Counted from the stretch's first letter, positions 15,889 through 25,002 are shown. The stretch: DNA of 64,000 nt from Bacteroidota bacterium (GCA_017860295.1 JAFNAS010000020.1:58173-122172); one strand, 5' to 3'. Numbers and translations are program-made. The notes: a model not told the origin generated them from the letters alone.

Positions 15889-17091
15889 ATGCGCAAATCA
15901 TTCATTCTCTTTCTGTTTTGCTTTTCAATAATAAGAGCCGGAGCTGTTACCCTTTCCGATTCGGCAAAGGTATCACTCCTTACCTGTGGTCCCGGTCCGG
16001 AACTGTATGCAAAATTCGGTCATTCGGCCATTCGCATATTCGACCCGGCCAATCATCTGGATATTAGTTTCAATTATGGTTATTTCGACTACAATACTCC
16101 TGGCTTCTATTATAAATTCGTCAATGGCGAAACCGATTATCAATTAGGAGTCTGCGAAACTTCCGAGTTTATTCTCGAATACCAGATTCGCCGAATCAAC
16201 ATGTGGGAACAGGTGTTAAATCTTCAGCAAAGCGAAAAACAGGCTCTATTCGATGCCCTTGTTGAAAATTATAAACCCGAAAACCGCTTCTATCGCTATA
16301 ATTTTGTTTTCGATAACTGTGCCACGCGTCCACGCGATATGATTATCCGTGCTGTCCACGGGAAAGTGGTTTTCAATAAAAATCTGGAGGAAAAACAGGA
16401 GACATTCCAACAACTGATAGATCTTTATACGATCGACAGCCCGGCAATCTTATTCGGCATACACCTTGTTTTGGGAGCTCCTAAAGATAATATAGCCTCG
16501 TTTCGGCAAACGATGTTTCTGCCGGAAAGGCTGATGCAGGCCGTGGCTTCTGCTCGTATCGAGCGCGGGAGCACTTCCGTACCTCTGGTAGCCAGTTCAT
16601 CGCAACCGGTAGTTATTCAAGGGAAAGAAAGCAGATCTGCCTTTAATTATGTCCCGTTCCTGTGCGGATTATTGCTGCTGGTAACATTATGGATAAGCTC
16701 GAAAGAACGGCGTAGCCGAACACTTCTGTTCTGGTTTGATGCCATTTTGTTCGGAATAGGAGGTCTGGCCGGTTTTGTCGTATTTTACCTGACATCCTTT
16801 TCGGTGCATCCGTTGGTTTCGTTCAATTGGAATGTCATTTGGTTAAACCCTCTCCTGTTGGTTTTTGCACTGACGGTTTTATTCCAGAAAACACGCAAAT
16901 TTGCATTCTATCTTCAAGGGTTGTTTTTGGCGTGTGATGTATTTATGCTGGCGGCTTTATTTATGCTGCCTCAGAGTTTTATAATTTCCGAAATTTTATT
17001 GATTATTGTTTTGGCGTTACGTTCTATCATGTATCTGAGACTCAAAAACGAATATCTCAGTCCCATCATAGTCAAGACAAAGGAAAAATGA
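15889..17091 (+). CDS. DUF4105 membrane protein (Lnb N-terminal domain-like)
   Basis: A 400-residue envelope protein with signal sequence (ILFLFCFSIIRAGA). The periplasmic domain (~20-240) has the DUF4105 signatures YAKFGHSAIRIFD and NFVFDNCATRPRD; a His and an Asn-Cys pair are conserved in the family, which looks like a papain/NlpC-type fold. The C-terminal ~150 residues form four to five membrane helices (FLCGLLLLVTLWI, IGGLAGFVVFYLT, LLLVFALTVLF, FMLAALFMLP). The frame extends to 15853, overlapping yqhD, but ATG at 15889 begins the signal. It overlaps the next gene by 4 bp (ATGA), indicating translational coupling. Confidence 0.87.
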   Translation: MRKSFILFLFCFSIIRAGAVTLSDSAKVSLLTCGPGPELYAKFGHSAIRIFDPANHLDISFNYGYFDYNTPGFYYKFVNGETDYQLGVCETSEFILEYQIRRINMWEQVLNLQQSEKQALFDALVENYKPENRFYRYNFVFDNCATRPRDMIIRAVHGKVVFNKNLEEKQETFQQLIDLYTIDSPAILFGIHLVLGAPKDNIASFRQTMFLPERLMQAVASARIERGSTSVPLVASSSQPVVIQGKESRSAFNYVPFLCGLLLLVTLWISSKERRSRTLLFWFDAILFGIGGLAGFVVFYLTSFSVHPLVSFNWNVIWLNPLLLVFALTVLFQKTRKFAFYLQGLFLACDVFMLAALFMLPQSFIISEILLIIVLALRSIMYLRLKNEYLSPIIVKTKEK

Positions 17092-18698
17092 AAATGAAAT
17101 CATTCTGTTTGTTTTTGGTTCTTATTTGCGGACTGGCAACCTCCGTATCGGCTGCTAACGAACCCGAACGTCCGCGTTTGGTAGTGAACATAGTTATCGA
17201 CGGCTTTCAGCCCGAGCATCTAACTGCCCTTTGGAACCTGTTCGATAAAGGCGGATTTCGCCGGTTATATAGTCAGGGAGCAGTTTGCCGTCATGCCTAC
17301 TATCCTATTCTTTCAAACGGAGCAACTAGCGACTATGCCACAATTGTCTGTGGCACGACTCCTTATGATCACGGAATTACCGGCGATCGGTATTACGACA
17401 ACAAAACAGGCAAATTACAACTCAGTCTGATAGATCCTGCCGCTGCTGGAATCGGTACTCCCGAAACTCTTTCTCCTAAATCGCTACTGGCTTCCACGGT
17501 GTCGGACGAATTGAAAATGAACAGCGGAGGAAAATCGCACGTTTTTGCTATTGGTATCAACAGTCAGGAAACCATCATGCTTGCCGGACATGCTGCCGAT
17601 GGAGCAGTATGGATAGACAATGCATCCGGAAATTTTGCTACCTCCTCATTTTATCCGTTGGGATTACCTCGTTGGGCCGATCAAATGAATGTCGATCATT
17701 CGCTGGGAAATGCCATAACAACCGATTGGGTTCCTTTATATCCCATTAACACATATCTTTTTCCTCCCAAAAGACAAGATCCGGCAAAAGGGTTTGCCTA
17801 TTCCAACACAGGCACATCAACCTCCGAACGAGTTCTTCAGTTCAAACGAACTCCTTTTGTCAATCAGACAGTAAAGGATGTGGCTCTGAAGGCACTGGAA
17901 GCGGAGAAATTGGGTCAGGGAGGAAATCCTGATTATCTTGGCTTACAGTTCTCATTGCAAATGATCGGAGACGACTCTTTCGAACTCCTTTCGGCCGAGA
18001 AAGAGGATATGTACCTGCGTTTGGACAAATATCTCGCCGAGTTAATCGAGAAAATAGATCAAAGTGTGGGCCTAAGCCATACCTTGTTTGTCGTTACCGG
18101 TAGTCAGGGTGACGTACACTCACAAAACACCTTGTCGAATTACAAAATAAGCGGAGGTACCTTCTCACCTTCCAGTTCCATGGCATTGCTTAATCTTTAC
18201 TTAATGGCAATTTACGGACAAAGCCAGTGGGTAGCCGGTTATTTCAATAAGAATATCTATCTCGATCATACTGCCATTGAAAAAAAGGGAATTTCGATGA
18301 CGGCGATGCAACAGCATTGCGCCGATTTTATGCTTGAACTTCAGGGGGTACAAGCTGCTTTCACTACGCAAGAGATCCTGCATTTCGATGGTAAAGGACA
18401 TGATGAGCACTCGCGATTGAAAAATTCTTATAATAAAAATCACTCCGGTGACGTAATTTTCACACTTATGCCTGGCTGGGTCGAAGCAGATGCTTCAGGC
18501 AATATTGTCACAGCCAGCAACCGCAAGGAATCTTATGTCCCCCTTATCCTGTTCGGATACTCTATTAGTTCACAAACCATTACTTCTGCAAATGTAACCG
18601 ACATTGCGCCTACCATAAGCAATCTTTTGCATATCACCAGCCCGAATGCATGCACGGGTCGAAATCTCACACTTGTGTTAAATGAAGTAAAACATTGA
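17088..18698 (+). CDS. Alkaline-phosphatase-superfamily protein, probably degenerate
   Basis: A 536-residue exported protein of the type I phosphodiesterase/PafA fold, with signal sequence (FLVLICGLATSVSA). The first metal-site Asp is in NIVIDGFQP, and NGATSDYATIVCGTTPYDHGI is the nucleophile region. Where active members have a TxDHG metal motif, this protein reads VVTGSQGDVHS near residues 333-343, lacking the Asp-His pair. The late block NKNHSGDVIFTLMPGW is shared, from memory, with Bacteroidetes relatives that look similarly degenerate. I infer loss of phosphatase activity and a binding or structural role in the envelope. It is coupled to the DUF4105 gene by a 4-bp overlap. Confidence 0.82.
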   Translation: MKMKSFCLFLVLICGLATSVSAANEPERPRLVVNIVIDGFQPEHLTALWNLFDKGGFRRLYSQGAVCRHAYYPILSNGATSDYATIVCGTTPYDHGITGDRYYDNKTGKLQLSLIDPAAAGIGTPETLSPKSLLASTVSDELKMNSGGKSHVFAIGINSQETIMLAGHAADGAVWIDNASGNFATSSFYPLGLPRWADQMNVDHSLGNAITTDWVPLYPINTYLFPPKRQDPAKGFAYSNTGTSTSERVLQFKRTPFVNQTVKDVALKALEAEKLGQGGNPDYLGLQFSLQMIGDDSFELLSAEKEDMYLRLDKYLAELIEKIDQSVGLSHTLFVVTGSQGDVHSQNTLSNYKISGGTFSPSSSMALLNLYLMAIYGQSQWVAGYFNKNIYLDHTAIEKKGISMTAMQQHCADFMLELQGVQAAFTTQEILHFDGKGHDEHSRLKNSYNKNHSGDVIFTLMPGWVEADASGNIVTASNRKESYVPLILFGYSISSQTITSANVTDIAPTISNLLHITSPNACTGRNLTLVLNEVKH

Positions 18699-18762
18699 AA
18701 AACGTGCTGTTGTAGACAAATTCTTAGTCAAAAACTTGTGAGGTAAAACAAATTTTTTTATC

Positions 18763-18770
18763 TACCTTTG
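18763..18770 (+). promoter_or_regulatory. -7 box for the glycogen synthase-like gene
   Basis: TACCTTTG, matching TAnnTTTG, 38 bases before the ATG at 18808; a TTG lies about 24 bases further upstream, slightly too far for ideal spacing. Confidence 0.5.
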
Positions 18771-18807
18771 CGTAGTTTTTTGACTTAATATCCTTATTTC
18801 ATCAATA

Positions 18808-19623
18808 ATGGGAGAAGCTACCAAAGTATTGTTTATCACGCAAGAAATTGCTCCTTACTTGCCTGAATCAGAAATTGCAACCATTTGCAGGCAATTGCCG
18901 CAAGCGGTTCAGGACGGAGGAAAGGAAATTCGGACATTTATGCCGAAATTCGGTTGCATTAACGAGCGTCGTAATCAACTTCATGAGGTACAACGGCTTT
19001 CGGGCATGAATCTCATTATTGACGATACCGATCACCCGTTAATTATTAAGGTTGCGTCTATTCAAGCAGCCCGTATGCAGGTCTATTTCATCGATAATGA
19101 AGATTACTTTCATCATCGCCAAACGGTAGCTGATGAAAGTGGAACAGAATATGAAGACAACGATGAAAGAACCATTTTCTTTGCACGTGGTGTGCTGGAA
19201 ACGGTAAAGAAACTGCGCTGGACACCCGATGTGATTCATTGTCACGGATGGATGACGGCATTGGTTCCTCTCTATATCAAAAAAGCCTATCACGACGATC
19301 CGTTTTTTCGCAATTCAAAAATAGTTTACTCTGTCTACAACGATGATTTTCAAACTTCTTTCAAAGAAGGTTATGATTCCATCTTGCGTCTCGATGGGGT
19401 GGAAGATTCGGATCTGACTACTATTAAAGATCAATCGGTTGATTTTGTTGCCTTGTCAAAACTGGCACTCGATTTTTCAGATGCCGCTATTGAAGGGAGC
19501 GAAACAATCAATCAACAGGTAAAAGAGTATGCCGCATCCAAGTTTCCCGGCAAATTCGTGCCTTATCAATCCTCAGAAACCTATATTCAGGCATATACAG
19601 AGTTATATGACAAGGTAATGTGA
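18808..19623 (+). CDS. Short glycogen/starch synthase-like protein (GT5 N-terminal domain)
   Basis: A 271-residue protein equal to only the N-terminal Rossmann domain of GT5 glycogen synthase (full-length about 480-550). Recognisable blocks are KVLFITQEIAPYLPES, the glucan/ADP-glucose region IRTFMPKFGCINERR, VYFIDNEDYFHHR and WTPDVIHCHGWMTALVPLYIKK. The C-terminal nucleotide-sugar domain is absent, with a natural stop and no remnant downstream. This short form is common in Bacteroidetes next to DUF4270, so it is a family trait and not a recent truncation. It probably cannot make glycogen alone; its role is unknown. Confidence 0.85.
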   Translation: MGEATKVLFITQEIAPYLPESEIATICRQLPQAVQDGGKEIRTFMPKFGCINERRNQLHEVQRLSGMNLIIDDTDHPLIIKVASIQAARMQVYFIDNEDYFHHRQTVADESGTEYEDNDERTIFFARGVLETVKKLRWTPDVIHCHGWMTALVPLYIKKAYHDDPFFRNSKIVYSVYNDDFQTSFKEGYDSILRLDGVEDSDLTTIKDQSVDFVALSKLALDFSDAAIEGSETINQQVKEYAASKFPGKFVPYQSSETYIQAYTELYDKVM

Positions 19624-19778
19624 GACTTTACAGCAGAAGAGTATAACACATAATAATTTAATTGCTCAATTCTTCGTTTTATGAAGCACTCCGGATTTTC
19701 ACCCCTTTACATCATCGGTAAAAACCCGGATAGGTATATCCTCATTCTTTAATGACCAGAATAACAAATTGTTTTCGT

Positions 19779-21143
19779 ATGAAATATTTCTTGTATGTAG
19801 TATGTGCCACTGCTATTTTTATGTTTTCCTCCTGTTCGGGAGATTCGGATCTGGGGTTGTCTATTCAACCGTCGGGAGATGAGATAGTATTGGGAGTCGA
19901 CACATTTCACGTCAATTCTTTCAGTATAAAAACAGGATCCTTCAGTTCGCCGGCCAGTTGTTCAGCCGACTCTCTGTTGTTGGGAGAATTTTACAATCCG
20001 ACATACGGAACCACACGGGGCGAAGTGCTTGCCGAGTTCACAACTCCCTCGGCATATACGGTTCCGGCAGGAGCTAAGGCTGATTCATTGACATTGACAT
20101 TGATTTTCAATACGTGGAAAGGCAGTAGATATTCGCCCGTGCAAATTGCAGCGTACGAAATGGACAAAGGAGCGCTTAGCTACAACACGACCTATTACAC
20201 GACTGAAGATCCGGAAAATTATTGCTCCAAAAGCCTACTGCTAGGTTCGCGGATCTCTGTTGCCGTACCCGACACGGTCATCGATACTGCTTCGTATCAG
20301 CCTCATTTGAGATACAAATTTTCGACTACACAGGTCAATCGATTCTTTCAGGCAGCAAAAGATGGCGTGTTTAAAACTCAAAGCGCATTTTCGGACTTTT
20401 TTAAAGGCATTTACTTGCGTTCGGAATATGGAGACGGCTCCATTTGGAATATCAACCATTTGTACATGACATTGTACTACCACTATCACGCTTTTGTCTC
20501 CAACAAAGATACCACACTTACCAATGGATTGATTTTTCCAGCTAGTAAAGATGTCCGGCAAATCGGACTGATTTCTCATAAGGATATTGTTAGCACCATT
20601 TCTTCTATCCCCGATACCGTTACCTATGTCACTTCTCCGGCAGGAATCTATACACAGATAAATCTACCTGTCGGACGCATCCTCAATAAAGCCAAAGAAC
20701 GTTTTGGAAACAAAGTAATCAACTTCAACCATGCCGGTATGAACGTTGAAGTAACCAACCGGGACACGACCCATGTTTATGCGCTGAAACCAGCTCCGAC
20801 ATTAATGCTTACAAGGAAAGCAAATCTGCTGAATTACCTGAAGAATTACAACTATTCAACCGACACTATTATGACGGCCACATATAGTACTACGACGCAT
20901 CGCTATGTGTTTGACTTATCGACATACCTCACAAGTAAACTTCATAAATATTATGATGGAAAAACCATTTCCGATGCCGATATTGAAGAGATGGTGCTAA
21001 TCCCGATCGAATACGTTACGGCAAGCAGCTCCTCAAGCACAATCACTGCTATCAAACAGCAGTCCACGTTGAGTGGTATGCAGCTGCGCAATAAAAAATG
21101 TGATTCGCCTCTTCGGATAAATATATTCTACAACGGATTCTGA
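19779..21143 (+). CDS. DUF4270 lipoprotein
   Basis: A 454-residue outer-envelope lipoprotein. ATG at 19779 gives MKYFLYVVCATAIFMFSSC, a signal peptide with lipobox FSSC; the upstream start at 19752 is less likely. The family block DLGLSIQPSGDEIVLGVDTFHV and the strand-rich pattern DSLTLTLIFN throughout mark DUF4270, found almost only in Bacteroidetes. The short GT5 gene precedes it by 155 bp in the same direction, a common pairing. A strong terminator follows at 21174. The function is unknown. Confidence 0.88.
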   Translation: MKYFLYVVCATAIFMFSSCSGDSDLGLSIQPSGDEIVLGVDTFHVNSFSIKTGSFSSPASCSADSLLLGEFYNPTYGTTRGEVLAEFTTPSAYTVPAGAKADSLTLTLIFNTWKGSRYSPVQIAAYEMDKGALSYNTTYYTTEDPENYCSKSLLLGSRISVAVPDTVIDTASYQPHLRYKFSTTQVNRFFQAAKDGVFKTQSAFSDFFKGIYLRSEYGDGSIWNINHLYMTLYYHYHAFVSNKDTTLTNGLIFPASKDVRQIGLISHKDIVSTISSIPDTVTYVTSPAGIYTQINLPVGRILNKAKERFGNKVINFNHAGMNVEVTNRDTTHVYALKPAPTLMLTRKANLLNYLKNYNYSTDTIMTATYSTTTHRYVFDLSTYLTSKLHKYYDGKTISDADIEEMVLIPIEYVTASSSSSTITAIKQQSTLSGMQLRNKKCDSPLRINIFYNGF

Positions 21144-21173
21144 CAGGAAGAGAAGGAACTTTTCACCAATTTA

Positions 21174-21206
21174 CAAAAAGGTTGTCCAAACGGACAACCT
21201 TTTTGT
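21174..21206 (+). terminator. Terminator after the DUF4270 gene
   Basis: AAAAAGGTTGTCC-AAAC-GGACAACCTTTTT, a stem of about 13 bp with its own T-run, 31 bases past the stop. Confidence 0.9.
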
Positions 21207-21351
21207 GTCTACTCCTAGTTTCATCTATCCATTCGTATGTCTGTTCAACGTATCCATTGCAGATTCCATTACTTGCAACACAATCACCAGATTATCACTA
21301 ATGTCCATAAATAGTTAATGAAATATAAATTAAATTGCATTATCTAAATAA

Positions 21352-21384
21352 TTTGGTTTATTTAAAAGTAAAGGAATATATTTG
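21352..21384 (+). promoter_or_regulatory. Consensus Bacteroidetes promoter with no obvious gene
   Basis: TTTG at 21352-21355, 21 bases, then TATATTTG at 21377-21384. Both boxes match the -33/-7 consensus and the spacing is right. Transcription should begin near 21390, and the nearest plausible plus-strand start codon is 300 nt downstream. Confidence 0.6.
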
Positions 21385-21690
21385 CGGAGTAAAGCTATCC
21401 ATTATATCAACAGCAACTTATAAACGGCGCTGTTTGATTCGAGACTAACTAACCAAAATAGAAAAGTAATTCGGGCTACATTGGCATTGACAACTCAAAA
21501 GTCGACCGCACACCCGAAGAAAAGACTTTTCAGAAGTCAACATTTACGAAACAATATCTGTGGTAGAATGTGCTATGCTTTCTTCCGTAGATAGATATGA
21601 AATATCTCTTCCCGGACAAATTATGCCATAAAAGAGGCTGGCGGGAAAGACAACCATTGAATACAGATTCAAACCGTAAAAAAGACTATT

Positions 21691-21933
21691 ATGGTTATAT
21701 TTTCTCATTTTCGGCCGGCAAACAGACCAACCGAAAGAAAGCATTCAATTGCGCTTTTCATCTCGGTTTTTCTGCTGGTTGTTATTTCTGCAACTATTTC
21801 AAAGCAAGAACAGCAACTTACTCCTTACGAGCTCGGTCATGCAGTAGGAGTAGGACAAATACTGAAACAGTTGTTCGGAGATCTTTGGCTTTTCTATCTG
21901 ATCTGTAAAGTGATTAGCCAATTGAAAAGCTGA
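21691..21933 (+). CDS. Possible small membrane protein, 80 residues
   Basis: I do not recognise this ORF. It has a basic N-terminus (RPANRPTERKH), one hydrophobic segment (SIALFISVFLLVVISATI, ~20-37), a polar stretch and a second hydrophobic patch (FGDLWLFYLICKVI). A basic end before a membrane helix fits a type II small membrane protein. It lies 46 bp before the TraB/GumN gene and downstream of a consensus promoter. The start codon is uncertain. Confidence 0.35.
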   Translation: MVIFSHFRPANRPTERKHSIALFISVFLLVVISATISKQEQQLTPYELGHAVGVGQILKQLFGDLWLFYLICKVISQLKS

Positions 21934-21979
21934 AGTATAATCAAACAGGAGTCATTTTTCATATTAAACACATCAAACA

Positions 21980-22852
21980 ATGAACAAAAAGCTACTTTTC
22001 ACGGTATTTATTGCCCTGTTAATGACTTGTAGTGTAAATGCTCAACTCTTATGGAAAATATCGGGAAACGGGCTGGTAAGGCCGTCGTACCTTTTTGGAA
22101 CCCACCACCTGGTAGATAAGGATCAGATAAAAAATGTAGACAAGATTATCGACCTCGGCAAACAGACCGACGCGGTGGTCGGAGAGATGGATATCCCCGA
22201 TCCGTCAACCGTGCAGATGACAATGATGCAGAAAGGTATGCTTACCGGAACGACCATGAAAGAGCTATTATCCCCGGAAGATTACCAACTGGCCGACACG
22301 GAATTTCAGCAACTGATGGGTGCAGGCATGGCGCAACTGGGAATGATGAAACCGATGCTGCTCGAAACACTTTATTCCAGTATGACATTCATGAAAGCCT
22401 ACGGCATGAGCAAACAGCCCGAAGCAATCGATGCCATTCTTCAAAATGCAGCCAAAGAAAACAACAAGAAAGTGATTGGATTGGAGACCCTCGATCAACA
22501 GATGGATATTATTCTCAATCAGATTCCCCTGAAGCGACAAGCTGAAGTCCTGATGAAAGATATCAAGGAAAAACAGAAGGGCATCGATCTGCTAATAAAC
22601 ATCACAGATGCCTATAAAGCCGGCGATATGGCAAAAGCCGAAGCGCTTGACAAAGCCGACGACAGCATGACTGCCGAGGAAAAGAAGATTCTATCCGAGA
22701 ACCGTAACAACGCATGGATGAAACAACTGCCCGACCTAATGAAAACGCAATCATGTTTCATTGCCGTAGGTTTTCTGCATTTGGTAGGTGAAAAAGGGCT
22801 TGTGGCTCAACTAAAAAAAGCGGGTTACTCCGTCGAACCTGTTGTTTTATAA
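21980..22852 (+). CDS. TraB/GumN family exported protein
   Basis: A 290-residue protein with signal sequence (LLFTVFIALLMTCSVNA) and the TraB/GumN (PrgY-like) fold. The conserved motifs are visible: LFGTHHLVD near residue 40, VVGEMDIPD, and SCFIAVGFLHLVGEKG close to the C-terminus, which contribute the paired His and Glu residues thought to bind metal in this superfamily. Similarity to Tiki-type metalloproteases suggests a peptidase, but bacterial members are untested. Length is typical (about 290). A strong hairpin terminator follows. Confidence 0.88.
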   Translation: MNKKLLFTVFIALLMTCSVNAQLLWKISGNGLVRPSYLFGTHHLVDKDQIKNVDKIIDLGKQTDAVVGEMDIPDPSTVQMTMMQKGMLTGTTMKELLSPEDYQLADTEFQQLMGAGMAQLGMMKPMLLETLYSSMTFMKAYGMSKQPEAIDAILQNAAKENNKKVIGLETLDQQMDIILNQIPLKRQAEVLMKDIKEKQKGIDLLINITDAYKAGDMAKAEALDKADDSMTAEEKKILSENRNNAWMKQLPDLMKTQSCFIAVGFLHLVGEKGLVAQLKKAGYSVEPVVL

Positions 22853-22935
22853 AGCTGCCATTTCGCAGAAATTAATAACCGTAAATCGTTGCTGTAAGTG
22901 GTAACGATACTTTGCTTAAACATTTTAGTATTTTG

Positions 22936-22968
22936 TTTCAGGGCGACGCGATGTCGCTCTGAAATTTC
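22936..22968 (+). terminator. Terminator after the TraB/GumN gene
   Basis: TTTCAGGGCGAC-GCGAT-GTCGCTCTGAAA, a 12-bp stem with one wobble, then TTTCTTTAT. Confidence 0.75.
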
Positions 22969-22996
22969 TTTATCTAACACACCAACCCAATTGTAG

Positions 22997-24631
22997 ATGA
23001 ATTTATTATCCATACTATTCAGTTTTTACGGAAAATCTGAAAAATCCACCAAGGAAGTACAACACTCATTCCCTGATATCGATTCAGTCTCCCGTTATTT
23101 CTACAATGAGGAACCTACTACCGGCAGCAACCGTATTTCTGATAAAGTATGGAGCGATTTGGATGGTGACGATCTTTTCGTATTTGCAGATCATACCCAT
23201 TCTTGCCCCGGTAAGCAGCTTCTATATCAATCATTACGTACGTTAGACAAAAAGAATTTTATAACCGAAAATGAAGAATTAATCCGTTATTTCGATAATA
23301 ACAATTGGCAAATGCCCATTGAAAAAGAGCTTACTTGTCTGTCTCATCACGACGCTTATGAATTGGCGTCTCTTTTTCAACAAACCCAGGAGGTACCGTC
23401 AAAAACGATGCAACAGCTCTACCGGGTGTGCCAGTTGCTTCCGTTCGCTCTTGCTGCCCTGTTTCTGATCTCAAACCAAACGATTACTTTATTGCTCCTA
23501 CTGACAGCCGTTATTCTGAACGTCGTGTTGCACTACAAGCATAAATACCGGCTGTGGCGATACCTGCATGCCTTTCCGCAATTTCTCACCCTGTTGAAAG
23601 TCGCATTTCGTTTGTACAAAGACTCCGATTTAAGTCGTTTATCGCCCGATCTCGGCAGGCATATTCAAGCACTGAAACCACTCAAAAGAGAGCTGCAACT
23701 CTTTCAACTGGATACCAAGTTAGACTCGGATGCAGCTATTATTGTTTATGTGCTGATTGAAATTCTTCGCATCTTTTTCCTACTGGAACCGAATGCTCTT
23801 ACAAAGGCTACCAATCTCCTGAACAGTAGACAAGAGGATGTAGAGGCTGTTTTTCTGTTTGTCGGCAAAGTTGATGTGCTATGTTCCATGGCTACACTAC
23901 GCAAAGACCTACCTTACTACTGTCGGCCGGAATCAGCAGAACCAAAGATCATCGAGACCAAAGCAATTTATCATCCACTTATTCCGGATTGCATCTCCAA
24001 TGACTTTTCAAATGGACATAAATCAGTTATTCTTACCGGATCGAATATGTCGGGCAAAACCGCCTTTATCCGCACCATTGCCATTAATATGCTGACGGCA
24101 CAAACACTCAATCTTTGCTTTGCCAAAACATTTCGGGCTCAACCAATGCCCCTGTTTTCGTCCATCCATATCAACGACGACCTGATGAATGCCAAAAGTT
24201 ACTACTTGCAGGAAGTCCTTACGGTAAAAGAGATGATAGACGCTTCCGAAAATGGATATCCGGTACTATTCTTACTTGATGAACTTTTTAAGGGCACCAA
24301 TACTACAGAACGAATTGCGGCAGGCAAAGCCATTCTTTCTGCACTGAACTCAGGTAATAACATCGTGCTAATGGCAACACACGACCTGGAGCTGGCCGAA
24401 CTACTGCATGATGAGTTTGATCTCTATCACTTCAGCGAACAGATAGAACAAAAAGAACTAACATTCGACTACAAGTTAAAAAGCGGCATTATGACACACC
24501 GCAACGCAATTCGTATCCTTGAACTTTACGGCTATCCGGTATCGACGGTACACGAAGCATACGAGATAGCAGGCGGCAACGTGCAGGCTTTGGTACATAA
24601 AATAAGGGGGTTAAAGCTACGCCAAAGCTGA
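22997..24631 (+). CDS. Membrane-anchored MutS-like ATPase
   Basis: A 544-residue protein with the MutS core and ABC-type ATPase domain but no mismatch-recognition domains I and II. The Walker A loop is TGSNMSGKT (~350), the signature region holds LLDELFKGTNTTERIA, and the H-loop is ATHD. Residues 145-180 form two adjacent hydrophobic segments (LLPFALAALFLI, TLLLLLTAVILNVVL), suggesting a membrane hairpin unusual for MutS. The family is known in Bacteroidetes and uncharacterised. The C-terminal VHKIRG and what follows may derive from the decayed gene joined to it (see pseudogene), so the end of this protein may not be native. Confidence 0.85.
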   Translation: MNLLSILFSFYGKSEKSTKEVQHSFPDIDSVSRYFYNEEPTTGSNRISDKVWSDLDGDDLFVFADHTHSCPGKQLLYQSLRTLDKKNFITENEELIRYFDNNNWQMPIEKELTCLSHHDAYELASLFQQTQEVPSKTMQQLYRVCQLLPFALAALFLISNQTITLLLLLTAVILNVVLHYKHKYRLWRYLHAFPQFLTLLKVAFRLYKDSDLSRLSPDLGRHIQALKPLKRELQLFQLDTKLDSDAAIIVYVLIEILRIFFLLEPNALTKATNLLNSRQEDVEAVFLFVGKVDVLCSMATLRKDLPYYCRPESAEPKIIETKAIYHPLIPDCISNDFSNGHKSVILTGSNMSGKTAFIRTIAINMLTAQTLNLCFAKTFRAQPMPLFSSIHINDDLMNAKSYYLQEVLTVKEMIDASENGYPVLFLLDELFKGTNTTERIAAGKAILSALNSGNNIVLMATHDLELAELLHDEFDLYHFSEQIEQKELTFDYKLKSGIMTHRNAIRILELYGYPVSTVHEAYEIAGGNVQALVHKIRGLKLRQS

Positions 24632-25002
24632 CGGAAGAAGAAAAAACCGTGCTTGCCGCCGAAGGCAAGTCGACGAAAGAGATATCGGTTTCGCAAATGA
24701 GTTACGACAGTCGGCTGGAGAATCTCAATAAGCTGATATTGCAACTCGGTTCGATACCCGAATACAAACCCAACGAACCGGAATTGCAGATTACGACCCT
24801 TCAGTAGCTATATACAGAATTGAATTCATTGAATGTTGCCGTGTCAACCGCCGAAACGGCACGCGCCAATGCGCGTGCCGCCCGCAACGAGGTACTTTAC
24901 AACAGCCTTAGCGGACTGGTCGATATTGCAGCCGATGTCAAAACCTATATCAAATAGGTATTCGGAGCTTCTGCCCCGCAATTTAGGAAGTATCCAATCT
25001 GA
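24619..25002 (+). pseudogene. Decayed C-terminal fragment of a Bacteroidetes hypothetical gene
   Basis: Translated in one frame from 24619 the sequence reads TPKLTEEEKTVLAAEG, then ISVSQMSYDSRLENLNKLI, then LVDIAADVKTYIK and VFGASAPQF. From memory this is the C-terminal two thirds of a ~230-residue hypothetical protein common in Bacteroidetes. Two in-frame TAG codons interrupt it, at 24805-24807 (after TTLQ) and 24955-24957 (after TYIK), and a TGA ends it at 25000. The N-terminal part is missing. The family's motif VRKIQG just before TPKL seems to survive as VHKIRG in the MutS-like frame at 24593-24610, with a frame change in between. Confidence 0.7.

Larger units (their letters stand above)
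21207..21979. other. 770-bp region with a strong promoter and a doubtful small ORF
   Basis: After the terminator the region is AT-rich up to a consensus promoter at 21352-21384. About 300 nt of transcribed but unexplained sequence follow, before a possible 80-codon ORF at 21691. I see no tmRNA, 6S or riboswitch signature in the leader. Confidence 0.55.

Noticed and set aside
21385..21690. tmRNA or 6S RNA in the unexplained leader
   Set aside because: No tRNA-like ends, no proteolysis tag frame, and no long self-complementary rod was found by eye.
24805..24957. Amber codon reassignment
   Set aside because: Both TAG codons lie in a truncated gene beside an IS remnant, which fits ordinary decay; nothing else in the window supports recoding.
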